From Stutzerimonas stutzeri (GTDB lineage: Bacteria; Pseudomonadota; Gammaproteobacteria; Pseudomonadales; Pseudomonadaceae), in contig NZ_POUL01000002.1 in assembly GCF_002890895.1 (NCBI RefSeq), positions 124,001 through 188,000 on the forward strand: a DNA stretch of 64,000 bases, in the 5' to 3' direction. The notes below the pieces were generated by a model. That model had not been told where the DNA came from and did no database searches. It saw only the letters and a program-made list of their open reading frames with translations. Shown here in pieces: positions 8,968-16,984 of this stretch. Numbering within the stretch: the stretch's first letter is position 1; each line of letters opens with the position of its first letter. The translations under genes and the position numbers were made by a program.

Positions 8968-9171
8968 CTAATCTTCCAGCGCGCAAGGCGCTGAAGAGAT
9001 CGTAAGATTACGTTATCTATTTAAATCAGGAAGATAGGGTTCCTATCTAGTGTCGGTTGTACGCTTTATAAACCGATATGCTGCGTAGGCTTGAACGGCG
9101 CAAGATCATCCGATAATCAACATTAGTAAAATGATTCAACCTACTGATATTTAATAATAAAGCCTTTAAAA
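8968..9171. other. AT-rich spacer ending at an NRPS gene fragment
   Basis: This stretch, most clearly 8995-9171, is much richer in A and T than the surrounding sequence and carries no gene. It ends abruptly where an in-frame NRPS fragment starts (around 9172), so it probably contains a deletion or recombination junction. Confidence 0.5.
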
Positions 9172-9471
9172 GACGACGAGCTCAAGCTGCGCGGCTTTCG
9201 AATCGAACTTGGCGAAATCTAAGCCAATCTGCGGCGCATCGATGGCGTGCAGGATGCTGCGGTGCGGTTGCAGGGTGAAGGGGACGAGGCGTGCCTGGTC
9301 GGTTATGTGGAGACACGTGCCGAAGGTGCGCCCGGTCGGGTTCAGATTCGCCGAGCACTGCACTTAAGCCTGCCGCACTACATGATTCCGAGTCGCATCG
9401 TCCTGTTGGAATCACTGCCGAAAACACCGAGCGGCAAGATCGACCGCAAGCGTCTGCCCGAACCGGCCTGA
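9172..9471 (+). pseudogene. Remnant of an NRPS adenylation domain (C-terminal end only)
   Basis: In one frame the sequence reads DDELKLRGFRIELGEI, then a TAA stop at 9220-9222, then ANLRRIDGVQDAAVRL and on to LPHYMIPSRIVLLESLP and SGKIDRKRLPEPA before the TGA at 9471. These are adenylation-domain core motifs A8 (RGFRIELGEIE) and A10 (GKIDRK). An intact gene has Glu where the TAA lies, so one base change gives the nonsense codon. No start, no A1-A7 motifs and no carrier domain are present. It faces the siderophore-uptake operon and is probably what remains of a siderophore synthetase. A short frame from the ATG at 9247 could still be read, but it would make only a partial subdomain. Confidence 0.85.
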
Positions 9472-9483
9472 TTGGTAATCTCT

Positions 9484-9509
9484 ACCCCGTAGCCAAGCGG
9501 CCACGGGGT
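9484..9509. terminator. Hairpin between convergent units, possible terminator
   Basis: ACCCCGT and ACGGGGT form perfect arms, with a further GCC/GGC pairing inside and a loop AAGC. It lies between the NRPS remnant and the end of the siderophore operon. Neither side has a U-tract, so intrinsic termination is uncertain. Confidence 0.45.
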
Positions 9510-9518
9510 GTATCTACG

Positions 9519-10463
9519 TCAGTTCTTTGCGACTGGCTCGGCGTTCTTTTTGCCGACGATGGACTCTACATCTTCGATAACCTGCAGAGCAGCCATCGGC
9601 CCACCCAGGGAGGTCCACAAGGATCCATCAACGGCGGCGAAACGCTTGGCCTGAATCGCGGAAAGCTGACGGAAGGCCGGAGTTTCTTCCGCCTGGCGGA
9701 GCGCCTCGACCGCTTCACCGCTGGTAGCCAGCGTACCGATCACCAGCCAGTCCGCATCCAGCAGTTCAAGCGATTCAAGGCTGAGCGCCATGGAATGGGT
9801 ATGGCCGGGATCCTGCTGGTGAGCTGGGCGTACCAGGCCAACATCTTCAACGACGGTGCTGGAGAAGGCGTCTTTGAACATGTAGGACGGACCCTTAGGG
9901 TTCCAGCGAACAATGCTGAACGTCTCGCCTTGATGATCCTTCAGATTCTCACGTGCTTCGGCTACCCGCGTTTCGTATCGGTTAAGAAAGGCCTTGGCTT
10001 CAGCGTCCTTGTTCAGGACGTGCGCCGTTCGCTGCATGCTGGCTCGCCAAGGTTCCGCCCATTTGAAAGTCACGACCGTGGGCGCGATTTCGTTGAGGAT
10101 CGCCAACTGCTCTGGCTTGGCCGGCCCGGTGAGGATCAGGTCCGGCTCCAGCTCCAGCAGCGTTTCCAGGTTGGGGTTGTCCAGGTCTCCGACGACCTTG
10201 ATGCTGGACGGCACCTTGCCTTCCAGATAACGCGGCGGTGCAGCCTGGCCGCGACCGTTGACGGTGCCTATCGGTGTCACACCCAGCGTCAGCGCCGTAT
10301 CCAGATCGATCTCGTTAAGCGTGACAACGCGCTCAGGCATGGCTGGCACGGTAACGGTGTTGCCGAACGCATCTTCGACCTCGCGGGTGGCGGCTTGCGC
10401 ACTGAGGGTCATCAGCCCCGCTAAAAGCGCGATGGTGAGATGCCAGGGGGTTCGTTTGATCAT
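9519..10463 (-). CDS. Ferric-siderophore ABC transporter, periplasmic binding protein (FecB/FepB type)
   Basis: 314 aa with a signal peptide (MIKRTPWHLTIALLAGLMTLSAQA). The class III binding-protein fold is indicated by RVVTLNEIDLDTALTLGV near the N-terminus and by LETLLELEPDLILTG. It should collect a ferric siderophore in the periplasm and pass it to the FecCD permeases encoded upstream. Its ATG overlaps the end of the ATPase gene as ATGA, making it the last gene of the operon. It lacks a lipobox, so it is soluble. The substrate cannot be read from sequence. Confidence 0.88.
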   Translation of the reverse strand: MIKRTPWHLTIALLAGLMTLSAQAATREVEDAFGNTVTVPAMPERVVTLNEIDLDTALTLGVTPIGTVNGRGQAAPPRYLEGKVPSSIKVVGDLDNPNLETLLELEPDLILTGPAKPEQLAILNEIAPTVVTFKWAEPWRASMQRTAHVLNKDAEAKAFLNRYETRVAEARENLKDHQGETFSIVRWNPKGPSYMFKDAFSSTVVEDVGLVRPAHQQDPGHTHSMALSLESLELLDADWLVIGTLATSGEAVEALRQAEETPAFRQLSAIQAKRFAAVDGSLWTSLGGPMAALQVIEDVESIVGKKNAEPVAKN

Positions 10464-11326
10464 TGGGTCGTGTCCTTTTCAACGGGTTCGGGCACCGCTG
10501 GGGTGCGGGTGGCTGATGGTGCTGAGGAAGGATGCGCAGACGCTGCGAGCGAACGGCGACGTGGGACGATCACCGGAGCGCCGTCACCAGGCGCAGGCAG
10601 AATGTCCACCTCGGTCTGATAAAGGCGGTCCACCAGCGCTTTGGTCATCGCCTCGCGTGCTGGCCCCATTGCTTGAATCTGCCCGTCGGCGAGTGCAATC
10701 AGGTCGTCGCAATAGCGCGCGGCGATGCCCAGGTCATGGATGACGATCAGTACCGTGCGGCCTTCGGCTGCGATTCGGTGGACTGCCTCCATGACTTCGG
10801 CCTGGTGGCCGATATCCAGTGCGCTGGTGGGCTCGTCGAGCAGAATCAGATCGGTGTTCTGCGCCAGGATCATGGCTAGCCACGCTCGCTGCGCCTGGCC
10901 GCCGGAGAGTGAGGACGCCTGGCGATGCCAGATGGCGTCGAGCTGCATGGCGGTACGTGCGCGGGCGACCTGGTGCGCATCCTCATCAGTCCACTGGTTG
11001 AACCAGCCTTGATGCGGATGCCGGCCGTACTGCACCAACTGCTCGACACGAATTCCTTCGGCCATCACGGGGCGCTGCGGGAGAAACGCCAGCTGACGAG
11101 CCAGACTTTTCATCGAGTAACGGGAAAGCGACTGCCCGTGCACGTGGATTTCGCCACGTTGCAACGGAAGCTGACGCGCCAATAGCTTGAGCAGGGTGGA
11201 TTTGCCGCTGCCGTTGGGCCCGACGATTCCGATCAACCGGCCCTTGGGCAGTGAGAAAGTGAGGTCGTCCAGGACCACCTTGTCCTGATAGGCGAAATGA
11301 AGGTGTTCGACGCTCAGTACCGTCAT
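10460..11326 (-). CDS. Ferric-siderophore ABC transporter, ATP-binding protein (FecE/FepC type)
   Basis: 288 aa. Motifs: Walker A GPNGSGKST, Q-loop LPQRP, signature LSGGQAQRAW, Walker B LILLDEPTSALD and H-loop VIHDLGIA. It energises uptake through the two FecCD permeases. The family usually ends near residue 255; this protein has about 35 extra residues rich in Ala, Ser, Pro and Thr (from RRRSLAASAHPSSAPSA to the end) that look disordered. Start and stop both overlap neighbouring genes, so it is translationally coupled within the operon. Confidence 0.9.
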   Translation of the reverse strand: MTVLSVEHLHFAYQDKVVLDDLTFSLPKGRLIGIVGPNGSGKSTLLKLLARQLPLQRGEIHVHGQSLSRYSMKSLARQLAFLPQRPVMAEGIRVEQLVQYGRHPHQGWFNQWTDEDAHQVARARTAMQLDAIWHRQASSLSGGQAQRAWLAMILAQNTDLILLDEPTSALDIGHQAEVMEAVHRIAAEGRTVLIVIHDLGIAARYCDDLIALADGQIQAMGPAREAMTKALVDRLYQTEVDILPAPGDGAPVIVPRRRSLAASAHPSSAPSATRTPAVPEPVEKDTTQ

Positions 11327-12369
11327 CAGTCAGCTCCTCGTCTGTCCTTGAGCAGCAATGCCAGCAGCAGGATGCCGCCAAGTAGCCGTGTCATGATGCC
11401 GGTGGGGATCTCTGCCGGCTGCGCCAGTACCCGAACCAGAGTGTCACTGCCCAACAGCAGGACCGCTCCGCAAAGAGCCGATAGCCAAAGTGGGGCCAGG
11501 TTATCGCGCGCCAGCCACGAAGCCAGAATGGGGGCTGCCATGGCGATAAACACCACTGGCCCGCCAATCGCTGTACCCAGCGAGGCCACTAGAATGGCCA
11601 GGCCCAGCACGCCGAGCTGTACCAGCGGCACGCGGATGCCCAGGTTCTGTGCAGTGGCGTCGCCAAAACGCAGCAAGGCCAGGGGGCGGTTGACCAAGGC
11701 CATCAGCGGACACAGTGCGAGCAGCACCATGGCGATTGGGTTGACGGTCTGGTAGCTGACGCCAGCGAAGTGCCCCATGGTCCAGAGATAGAGACTGCCC
11801 AGGTGCACCAGCGGTTGAGTGGACATGGCGAAGTCACCGATCGCCCCGAGTAGTTCCGACAGTGCGATACCGATGACTATGAACAGATAGCCTTGCTCAC
11901 CGGGGCGCCGACACAGGGTGAACAACGCCACAGCGGCCAGCACCGCGCCCAGCGGTGAAGCCCACCAGGGCCAGCTACCTAGCGTCAGGTACAGGGAAAA
12001 ACCCACTACTGCCAGGGAGGCGCCTTCGTTCACACCGATCATGTCTGGTGTCGCCAGACGATTGCGCACCAGTGTCTGTATCAGGCAGCCCGCCATGCCC
12101 ATGGCGAGGCCGGCAACGATGGCGGCTGCCACCCGCGGCATACGGATCTTGAACACCATGATCTCGTGCAGCTTGCTGCCATTGCCGAGCAGGGTGGCGA
12201 TCACATCTTGTAGGCCCATCTTGCCTGAACCCAGGCTGATCGCCAGCGTAGCCAGTACGGTAAGCAACAGGGTCAGCAGGCCACACATCAGCCAGTTGCG
12301 GCGATGCAGCAGCAGGCTCAGGCCGCCGATGCGCAGGGCCCATACGCCACTGGGAGTGGTTGATTCCAT
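11326..12369 (-). CDS. Ferric-siderophore ABC transporter permease (FecD/FepG type)
   Basis: 347 aa, FecCD family, about nine to ten membrane segments. Family features include PRVAAAIVAGLAMGMAGCLIQ near the N-terminus, RNRLATPDMIGVNEGA (the usual RNPLA-P-LGV region) and GPVVFIAMAAPILA towards the end. It forms the inner-membrane channel with the neighbouring FecC-type subunit. Its stop shares a base with the ATPase start, and it begins two bases after the other permease ends. Confidence 0.9.
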   Translation of the reverse strand: MESTTPSGVWALRIGGLSLLLHRRNWLMCGLLTLLLTVLATLAISLGSGKMGLQDVIATLLGNGSKLHEIMVFKIRMPRVAAAIVAGLAMGMAGCLIQTLVRNRLATPDMIGVNEGASLAVVGFSLYLTLGSWPWWASPLGAVLAAVALFTLCRRPGEQGYLFIVIGIALSELLGAIGDFAMSTQPLVHLGSLYLWTMGHFAGVSYQTVNPIAMVLLALCPLMALVNRPLALLRFGDATAQNLGIRVPLVQLGVLGLAILVASLGTAIGGPVVFIAMAAPILASWLARDNLAPLWLSALCGAVLLLGSDTLVRVLAQPAEIPTGIMTRLLGGILLLALLLKDRRGAD

Positions 12370-12371
12370 TC

Positions 12372-13409
12372 TTACCTCACCGCCAACAGAGAGCGGAAGC
12401 CACCGCGCAAGACGATAGCGATCAGCGCCGGCGCGCCAAGCGCGGCCAGCAAGGTCCCGACGGGCAGCTCGAAGGGCTGCAACAGCCAGCGGGCCAGAAC
12501 GTCAGCTGCCAGCAAAAACAGCATGCCGAACAGCGTCGAGAACAGCAGCTGTCGTAGCAGGGCGACCGGCTCGATCAAGCGAGCGCAATACGCAGCCAGA
12601 AAACCCACGAAGCCAACGGGTCCGGCTAACGAGATCGCACAGGCCGTGAGCAAGGTCGACGCGACCAGTACGCCCAGTCGCACCCATGTCGTGTGAATGC
12701 CCAGGGCCCGGGCCTGGCTGTCACCCATCTGCATCAGGGTCAGTTGTCGGCACAGCAGCCCGGCAAGCGCAAGGCCTATCAGCGCGACGGGCGTGACGGT
12801 GCCCACCGCTTCGAGCCGGGTGGCCGAGAGGGAACCCAGATTCCAGAACCGAAACTGCTCCAGCGCCACCCGTGTCGACAGCAGCATGAAATTCGAAAGG
12901 CCGCCGAATATCGCAGCCAGCGCCACGCCAGCCAAAATGAGTTTCAGCGGGCTGGCCTGGCCCAGCATGAGGCCGATGCCGAGTACCACGAGATTGCCCA
13001 GCAGGGCACCGGCACCGGACCAGAGCAGGTAGCCCCGTGTCGATTCGACGCCGTAGAAAATGAGACCGATGACCAGACCCAGTACGGCGCCGGCATTTAC
13101 GCCGAGCAAGCCGGGTTCGGCCAGCGGATTACGTGTCGCGCTTTGCAACAGCGAAGCGGCAATGGCAAGACTTCCGCCAACAACAAGCGCTGCCAGCGTG
13201 CGTGGCAAACGCAGTGTTTCTACGACCATGGCGAGCTTTTCATCCGCCACGGCGAGTTGGTCTCCGAGCAGAAAGTGCAGCACGTCCACCGCGCCGTAGA
13301 CTCCGGCGCCGGTGCTCATCGAGATCACCAGCAAACTCATCAGAAGCGCGCCACCCATAACGAGGACAGCTTGCTGGTAGCCGGGGAAAGTCGCGTCAGT
13401 TCGTGTCAT
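12372..13409 (-). CDS. Ferric-siderophore ABC transporter permease (FecC/FepD type)
   Basis: 345 aa, FecCD family. Seen: LRLPRTLAALVVGGSLAIA, then ATRNPLAEPGLLGVNAGAVLG (the family signature), and SLAGPVGFVGFLAAYCARLI near the end. About nine to ten membrane helices are predicted. It pairs with the downstream FecD-type subunit. It follows the TonB-dependent receptor by 54 bases, so the receptor, permeases, ATPase and binding protein appear to be one transcription unit. Confidence 0.9.
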   Translation of the reverse strand: MTRTDATFPGYQQAVLVMGGALLMSLLVISMSTGAGVYGAVDVLHFLLGDQLAVADEKLAMVVETLRLPRTLAALVVGGSLAIAASLLQSATRNPLAEPGLLGVNAGAVLGLVIGLIFYGVESTRGYLLWSGAGALLGNLVVLGIGLMLGQASPLKLILAGVALAAIFGGLSNFMLLSTRVALEQFRFWNLGSLSATRLEAVGTVTPVALIGLALAGLLCRQLTLMQMGDSQARALGIHTTWVRLGVLVASTLLTACAISLAGPVGFVGFLAAYCARLIEPVALLRQLLFSTLFGMLFLLAADVLARWLLQPFELPVGTLLAALGAPALIAIVLRGGFRSLLAVR

Positions 13410-13463
13410 TGGTTTTAAGCAAATTCCTGAACCCGGCAGCGAGCTGCCGGGGTGTAGCGGGGG

Positions 13464-15431
13464 TTAGATGTCGTAACTGAAGCCAACGAACACCGTGCGG
13501 CCCATGAGGATGTTGTCGACTGACTGGGCGACATCGTCGCGCTTCTCGTTGGTCAGGTTGTTCATGCCCGCTTTCAAGGAAAGCTCGCGGGTGGCCTGAT
13601 ACCTCGCACCAAGATTCAGCTGATGGAACGCACCGCTTTCAACGTTTGGCTGGGCTGCCGAGACGTAGAGGAGTTGGCTACCGGTGTACTGGTAATCCAG
13701 ATTCAGCCCCAAATCCGGCATGGCCTGCCAGTCGAAGCCGATGTTGGCGACATGCTGCGGGCTATTGCGCAGCTGTTCGTCGGTATCTCGATCCTCTGCA
13801 TCCGAATAGGTGTAGTTCGCCCGCAGTCCCATGGTATCGCTCAGGTTATAACGACCTTGCAACTCGTAGCCCTGAACGCGCGCCTTGCTGACGTTGCTAT
13901 AGGTCATCACGGCAGGTCGGTAGCCAACACGCCAGGTGTCGGTGATGATCATGTCGTCGATATCGTTGTTGAAAAGCATGATGCCGGCCTCAACGCGCTC
14001 GTTCTGGTAGAGCGTACCGATCTCGTAGCTGGTTGCTGTCTCGGGCTTGAGGTTTGGGTTGCCGACCAGCGTACACATGCCACGGCAGGCCAAGACGCCA
14101 TAGGTTTCGTCAGACTGATAAATGCTTGGTGCCTTGAACGAGCGACCCACGCCGCCTTTGATTACCCAGTTGTCGGTGAGGTTGTACACGCCGTAGGCCC
14201 GCGGGCTGAATTCGCTGCCGAAGCTGTCGTGGTCATCCAGGCGTCCACCCAGGGTCACGTCCAGATTACCGATAGAAAACTCGTCTTGCAGGTAAACAGC
14301 CTTCTGATCGACCTCCGTTTCGCTGCCCAGATTCTGGTTGTGTGCCAGCTCGGTACGGCGCAATTCACTGCCGAGGGTAAGCAGGTGGTTGCCGAGAAAT
14401 GCGGTCACCTGGCCGTCAACGGTGTGGTTCTTCTGCTCGATGTCGCCTTTCATGCCGCGCAGGTTGGTCATGATCTGCGAGTCGTCCATCAACTCCACGT
14501 TTTCGTAGTAATACCGAACCCGTGTGTTGAATCCGTCCCAGTTGCCGGTATGGCCGAGGCCAAAGCTCCAGCGCTCCATCTCCTGAATGTTTTGAACGAC
14601 CGCACCGAAGTTATTCCACTCGGCTTCGCGGTCATCCTTGCGGTGGGTGATATCCAGGTCAACCGTCTGACGTTCGTCCAGCAACCAGCTGAGGGAGCCG
14701 TATGCGCTGGTGGCCTGGCGCTGTTCGGCTGCATCGGTATTGGGGTTGACCGTTTGTTCGCTGAGCCAGGCGGCCTGGTCGGTTGTTTCAAGAATGAGAT
14801 TGCCGAGCAGCTTGTTCTCGATCAGCGAGCCGCTGACGTACCCGCTAGCCTTATGGCTGTCGCCCGATTCGCCCTCGGTGGGGTGTGCGTAGGTGTAGGC
14901 GATACCGGCCTTGGTCTCTTCGGTGGGCTGACGCAGGATCACGTTGACCACGCCGCCCAGCGCATCAGCACCGTACAACGATGACATCGGGCCGCGAATC
15001 ACTTCGATGCGCTCGATAGCCGCCATCGGGATCGAGGACAGATCGAAGTCGTTGGCATAGTTGGAGGACAGCGCATCGCGTGAGTTGATCCGGCGGCCGT
15101 TGACCAGCAACAGGGTGTAGTCCGAGTCCATTCCGCGCAGCTTGATTTCCTGCCGCCCGTAGGTCGACGACGGGTTGAGATGGACGCCAGGCAGGTACTT
15201 CACCGCATCGGCCAGGTTGTACACCGGACGCTGCTCGAGCTCTTCGCGGGTAACGACCGATACGCTGGCCGGCGCACTGAGTTCGCTATGCGAGGTCTGC
15301 GTGGCGGTGATGACTTGCTGTTCCAGGGCAACAGGCTCGGCCGCAAGGGCGGCAAGCGGCATAAGGCTGGCCAGAATGGTCAGGGATAGGTGACGGGGAC
15401 GGCTGATACCCCGGTTTAGTGCGATTGACAT
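13464..15431 (-). CDS. TonB-dependent siderophore receptor (CirA/FepA type)
   Basis: 655 aa outer-membrane receptor. A signal peptide ends LASLMPLAALAA; a TonB-box-like stretch QQVITATQ follows. The plug domain has YLPGVHLNPSSTYGRQEIKL and IEVIRGPMSSLYGADALGG, typical of FepA/CirA catecholate receptors. The barrel follows, with two cysteines in a loop (LACRGMCTLVG), and the chain ends VFVGFSYDI, with Ile in place of the more usual terminal aromatic residue. The ATG at 15431 has GGAG upstream; a longer frame from 15473 lacks one. It should import ferric catecholate-type siderophores with energy from TonB-ExbBD. Specificity is inferred. Confidence 0.88.
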   Translation of the reverse strand: MSIALNRGISRPRHLSLTILASLMPLAALAAEPVALEQQVITATQTSHSELSAPASVSVVTREELEQRPVYNLADAVKYLPGVHLNPSSTYGRQEIKLRGMDSDYTLLLVNGRRINSRDALSSNYANDFDLSSIPMAAIERIEVIRGPMSSLYGADALGGVVNVILRQPTEETKAGIAYTYAHPTEGESGDSHKASGYVSGSLIENKLLGNLILETTDQAAWLSEQTVNPNTDAAEQRQATSAYGSLSWLLDERQTVDLDITHRKDDREAEWNNFGAVVQNIQEMERWSFGLGHTGNWDGFNTRVRYYYENVELMDDSQIMTNLRGMKGDIEQKNHTVDGQVTAFLGNHLLTLGSELRRTELAHNQNLGSETEVDQKAVYLQDEFSIGNLDVTLGGRLDDHDSFGSEFSPRAYGVYNLTDNWVIKGGVGRSFKAPSIYQSDETYGVLACRGMCTLVGNPNLKPETATSYEIGTLYQNERVEAGIMLFNNDIDDMIITDTWRVGYRPAVMTYSNVSKARVQGYELQGRYNLSDTMGLRANYTYSDAEDRDTDEQLRNSPQHVANIGFDWQAMPDLGLNLDYQYTGSQLLYVSAAQPNVESGAFHQLNLGARYQATRELSLKAGMNNLTNEKRDDVAQSVDNILMGRTVFVGFSYDI

Positions 15432-15487
15432 AGCATGCTCCGTTGCTGCTCGAGGGTCGAAAGGACTGATCACGTATCCGCGGCGGG

Positions 15488-16696
15488 TTAGCCCGCCTGT
15501 TGTTTGGTCGGGCTCATGTCGCGCTGTCTGATGCCATGAAGCAGGTAAAGCACGCCCAGACCGGCCACGACGCCCGCTAATGCGTAGAAGGCTGCTAGCT
15601 GTTCGAAGCCGATCAACTGGTGTTGAGGCCCTTCGCTCAGGTAGTGCGCTGAAAACAGACTGCCGAGTCCGGCGGCGATGTTCGAAACCGTTCCTTGAAA
15701 GGCCATGAACGCTGCGCGTTGGTGAGCATGGGGAACGCCGGCGGCAATGGTCATGCTGCTGTTGGTGCGCACGGCACTCAGCGCCATGAACAGCGTGAAG
15801 ATGACGTAAAGGGTGATGCCAACCGGGGCGGCGAACCCGAGCAGCGTCACCAGCGAGAGGCAGCCACTGCTGACAAGCACCACTGTTACGGCGCTGCCGC
15901 GATCAATCCAGGCGCCGCCGATCCGCATGGCCGCAAGGCTGGCCACCCCGCCGTGCAGATACAGCATGCCGAGATGCGCGCGGGGAAAACCCAGGTTGAA
16001 TTCAAAGTAAGTGGCGAAGTGGGGCACCAACAGGAAGTGCCCGAACATCTGTAACGATGTGATGCCGAGCGCGGCCAGGCAAAGGCGCGAAGCCAGCAGC
16101 GATTTGATCGAGGCCTTCGGGCGCTGAACGGTCACGGGCTTGGGAAGCAACAACTGGCACAGTAATGCCAGCAGCAGCCCAGTGCCGCCCAACAGTAAGA
16201 AAGGAGCGGTCCAGTCCAAGCGAATCGAGCATTCCAAGGCCAATGGAATGATCAGGATCGCAGCAAGTGAAAATCCCATTCCGACGTAGGCGAGCTGACG
16301 GCCGCGTTCTGCGGGCGGTATCAGGTCGAGCATGGTGGCCATCAGGATTGCGCCCATCGGTCCCGCCACCAGGCCGGACAATACGAAAATCGCAATCAGT
16401 TGGTTGGGCCCGGTCGCCCAGGCACAACTGAGCAGCAGGAGAAACCGTAAAACGAGCAGGGCGACCAGTGCGCGCTTACGGTCGAAATGATCCAACCAGG
16501 GTGCACTGACGAATCCGCTCAGCGCGGCAGCCAAGGTGGCGCCGCCGCTGATGTAGCCGATGTGGCTAGCCTCCATGCCGAGCTCGCGCACGAGGTCCGG
16601 CCCCAGCGGCATGACCATCATCAGGCTGCCAATGGACAGCATGTTGATCAGCATCGCTAGGTGAACGGCGATCCTTGTCTGGACGGCAACTTTCAT
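15488..16696 (-). CDS. MFS transporter, first gene of the siderophore operon
   Basis: 402 aa with about 12 membrane segments. The MFS loop motif between helices 2 and 3 reads SAPWLDHFDRKRALVA. In siderophore loci such carriers either export newly made siderophore (EntS type) or move ferric siderophore or its products across the inner membrane. Since only a fragment of a synthetase remains nearby, its present role is open. It lies 57 bases upstream of the receptor and directly downstream of a Fur-like box. Confidence 0.8.
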   Translation of the reverse strand: MKVAVQTRIAVHLAMLINMLSIGSLMMVMPLGPDLVRELGMEASHIGYISGGATLAAALSGFVSAPWLDHFDRKRALVALLVLRFLLLLSCAWATGPNQLIAIFVLSGLVAGPMGAILMATMLDLIPPAERGRQLAYVGMGFSLAAILIIPLALECSIRLDWTAPFLLLGGTGLLLALLCQLLLPKPVTVQRPKASIKSLLASRLCLAALGITSLQMFGHFLLVPHFATYFEFNLGFPRAHLGMLYLHGGVASLAAMRIGGAWIDRGSAVTVVLVSSGCLSLVTLLGFAAPVGITLYVIFTLFMALSAVRTNSSMTIAAGVPHAHQRAAFMAFQGTVSNIAAGLGSLFSAHYLSEGPQHQLIGFEQLAAFYALAGVVAGLGVLYLLHGIRQRDMSPTKQQAG

Positions 16697-16766
16697 CGGA
16701 TTGCGGCACGCTCGGTTTGTCAGGCGGGCTGCATCCTAAGACAAGCTTAACGCTATATCAAACACA

Positions 16767-16789
16767 AATCGTTCGCATTAGCATAATCA
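16767..16789 (-). promoter_or_regulatory. Fur-box-like site upstream of the siderophore operon
   Basis: On the minus strand the sequence reads TGATTATGCTAATGCGAACGATT, resembling the Fur consensus GATAATGATAATCATTATC in the core AATGCGAACGATT. It lies 71-93 bases before the MFS start within an AT-rich stretch suited to a promoter. The match is imperfect. Confidence 0.5.
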
Positions 16790-16984
16790 GGCGATGCCGG
16801 TTGTTGCCTTCAGATGCAACAGCAACATTGCGCAACGCGCGAAACCGCAACCCACATGTTCAAACTGCAGACCTTCGGCGGGTTATTTCGCGGCGGAGTG
16901 GGTGGGTTCGGTCGACCAGCATGTCGAGACCAAACCAGCAAGAGCGTGACCTTCTCCGTTAATTTAGCCTGTCACCCACGCCAG

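Noticed and set aside
13623..14984. 453-codon plus-strand open frame
   Set aside because: It lies entirely opposite the TonB-dependent receptor, whose protein sequence is unmistakable; long antisense frames are common in GC-rich genes.
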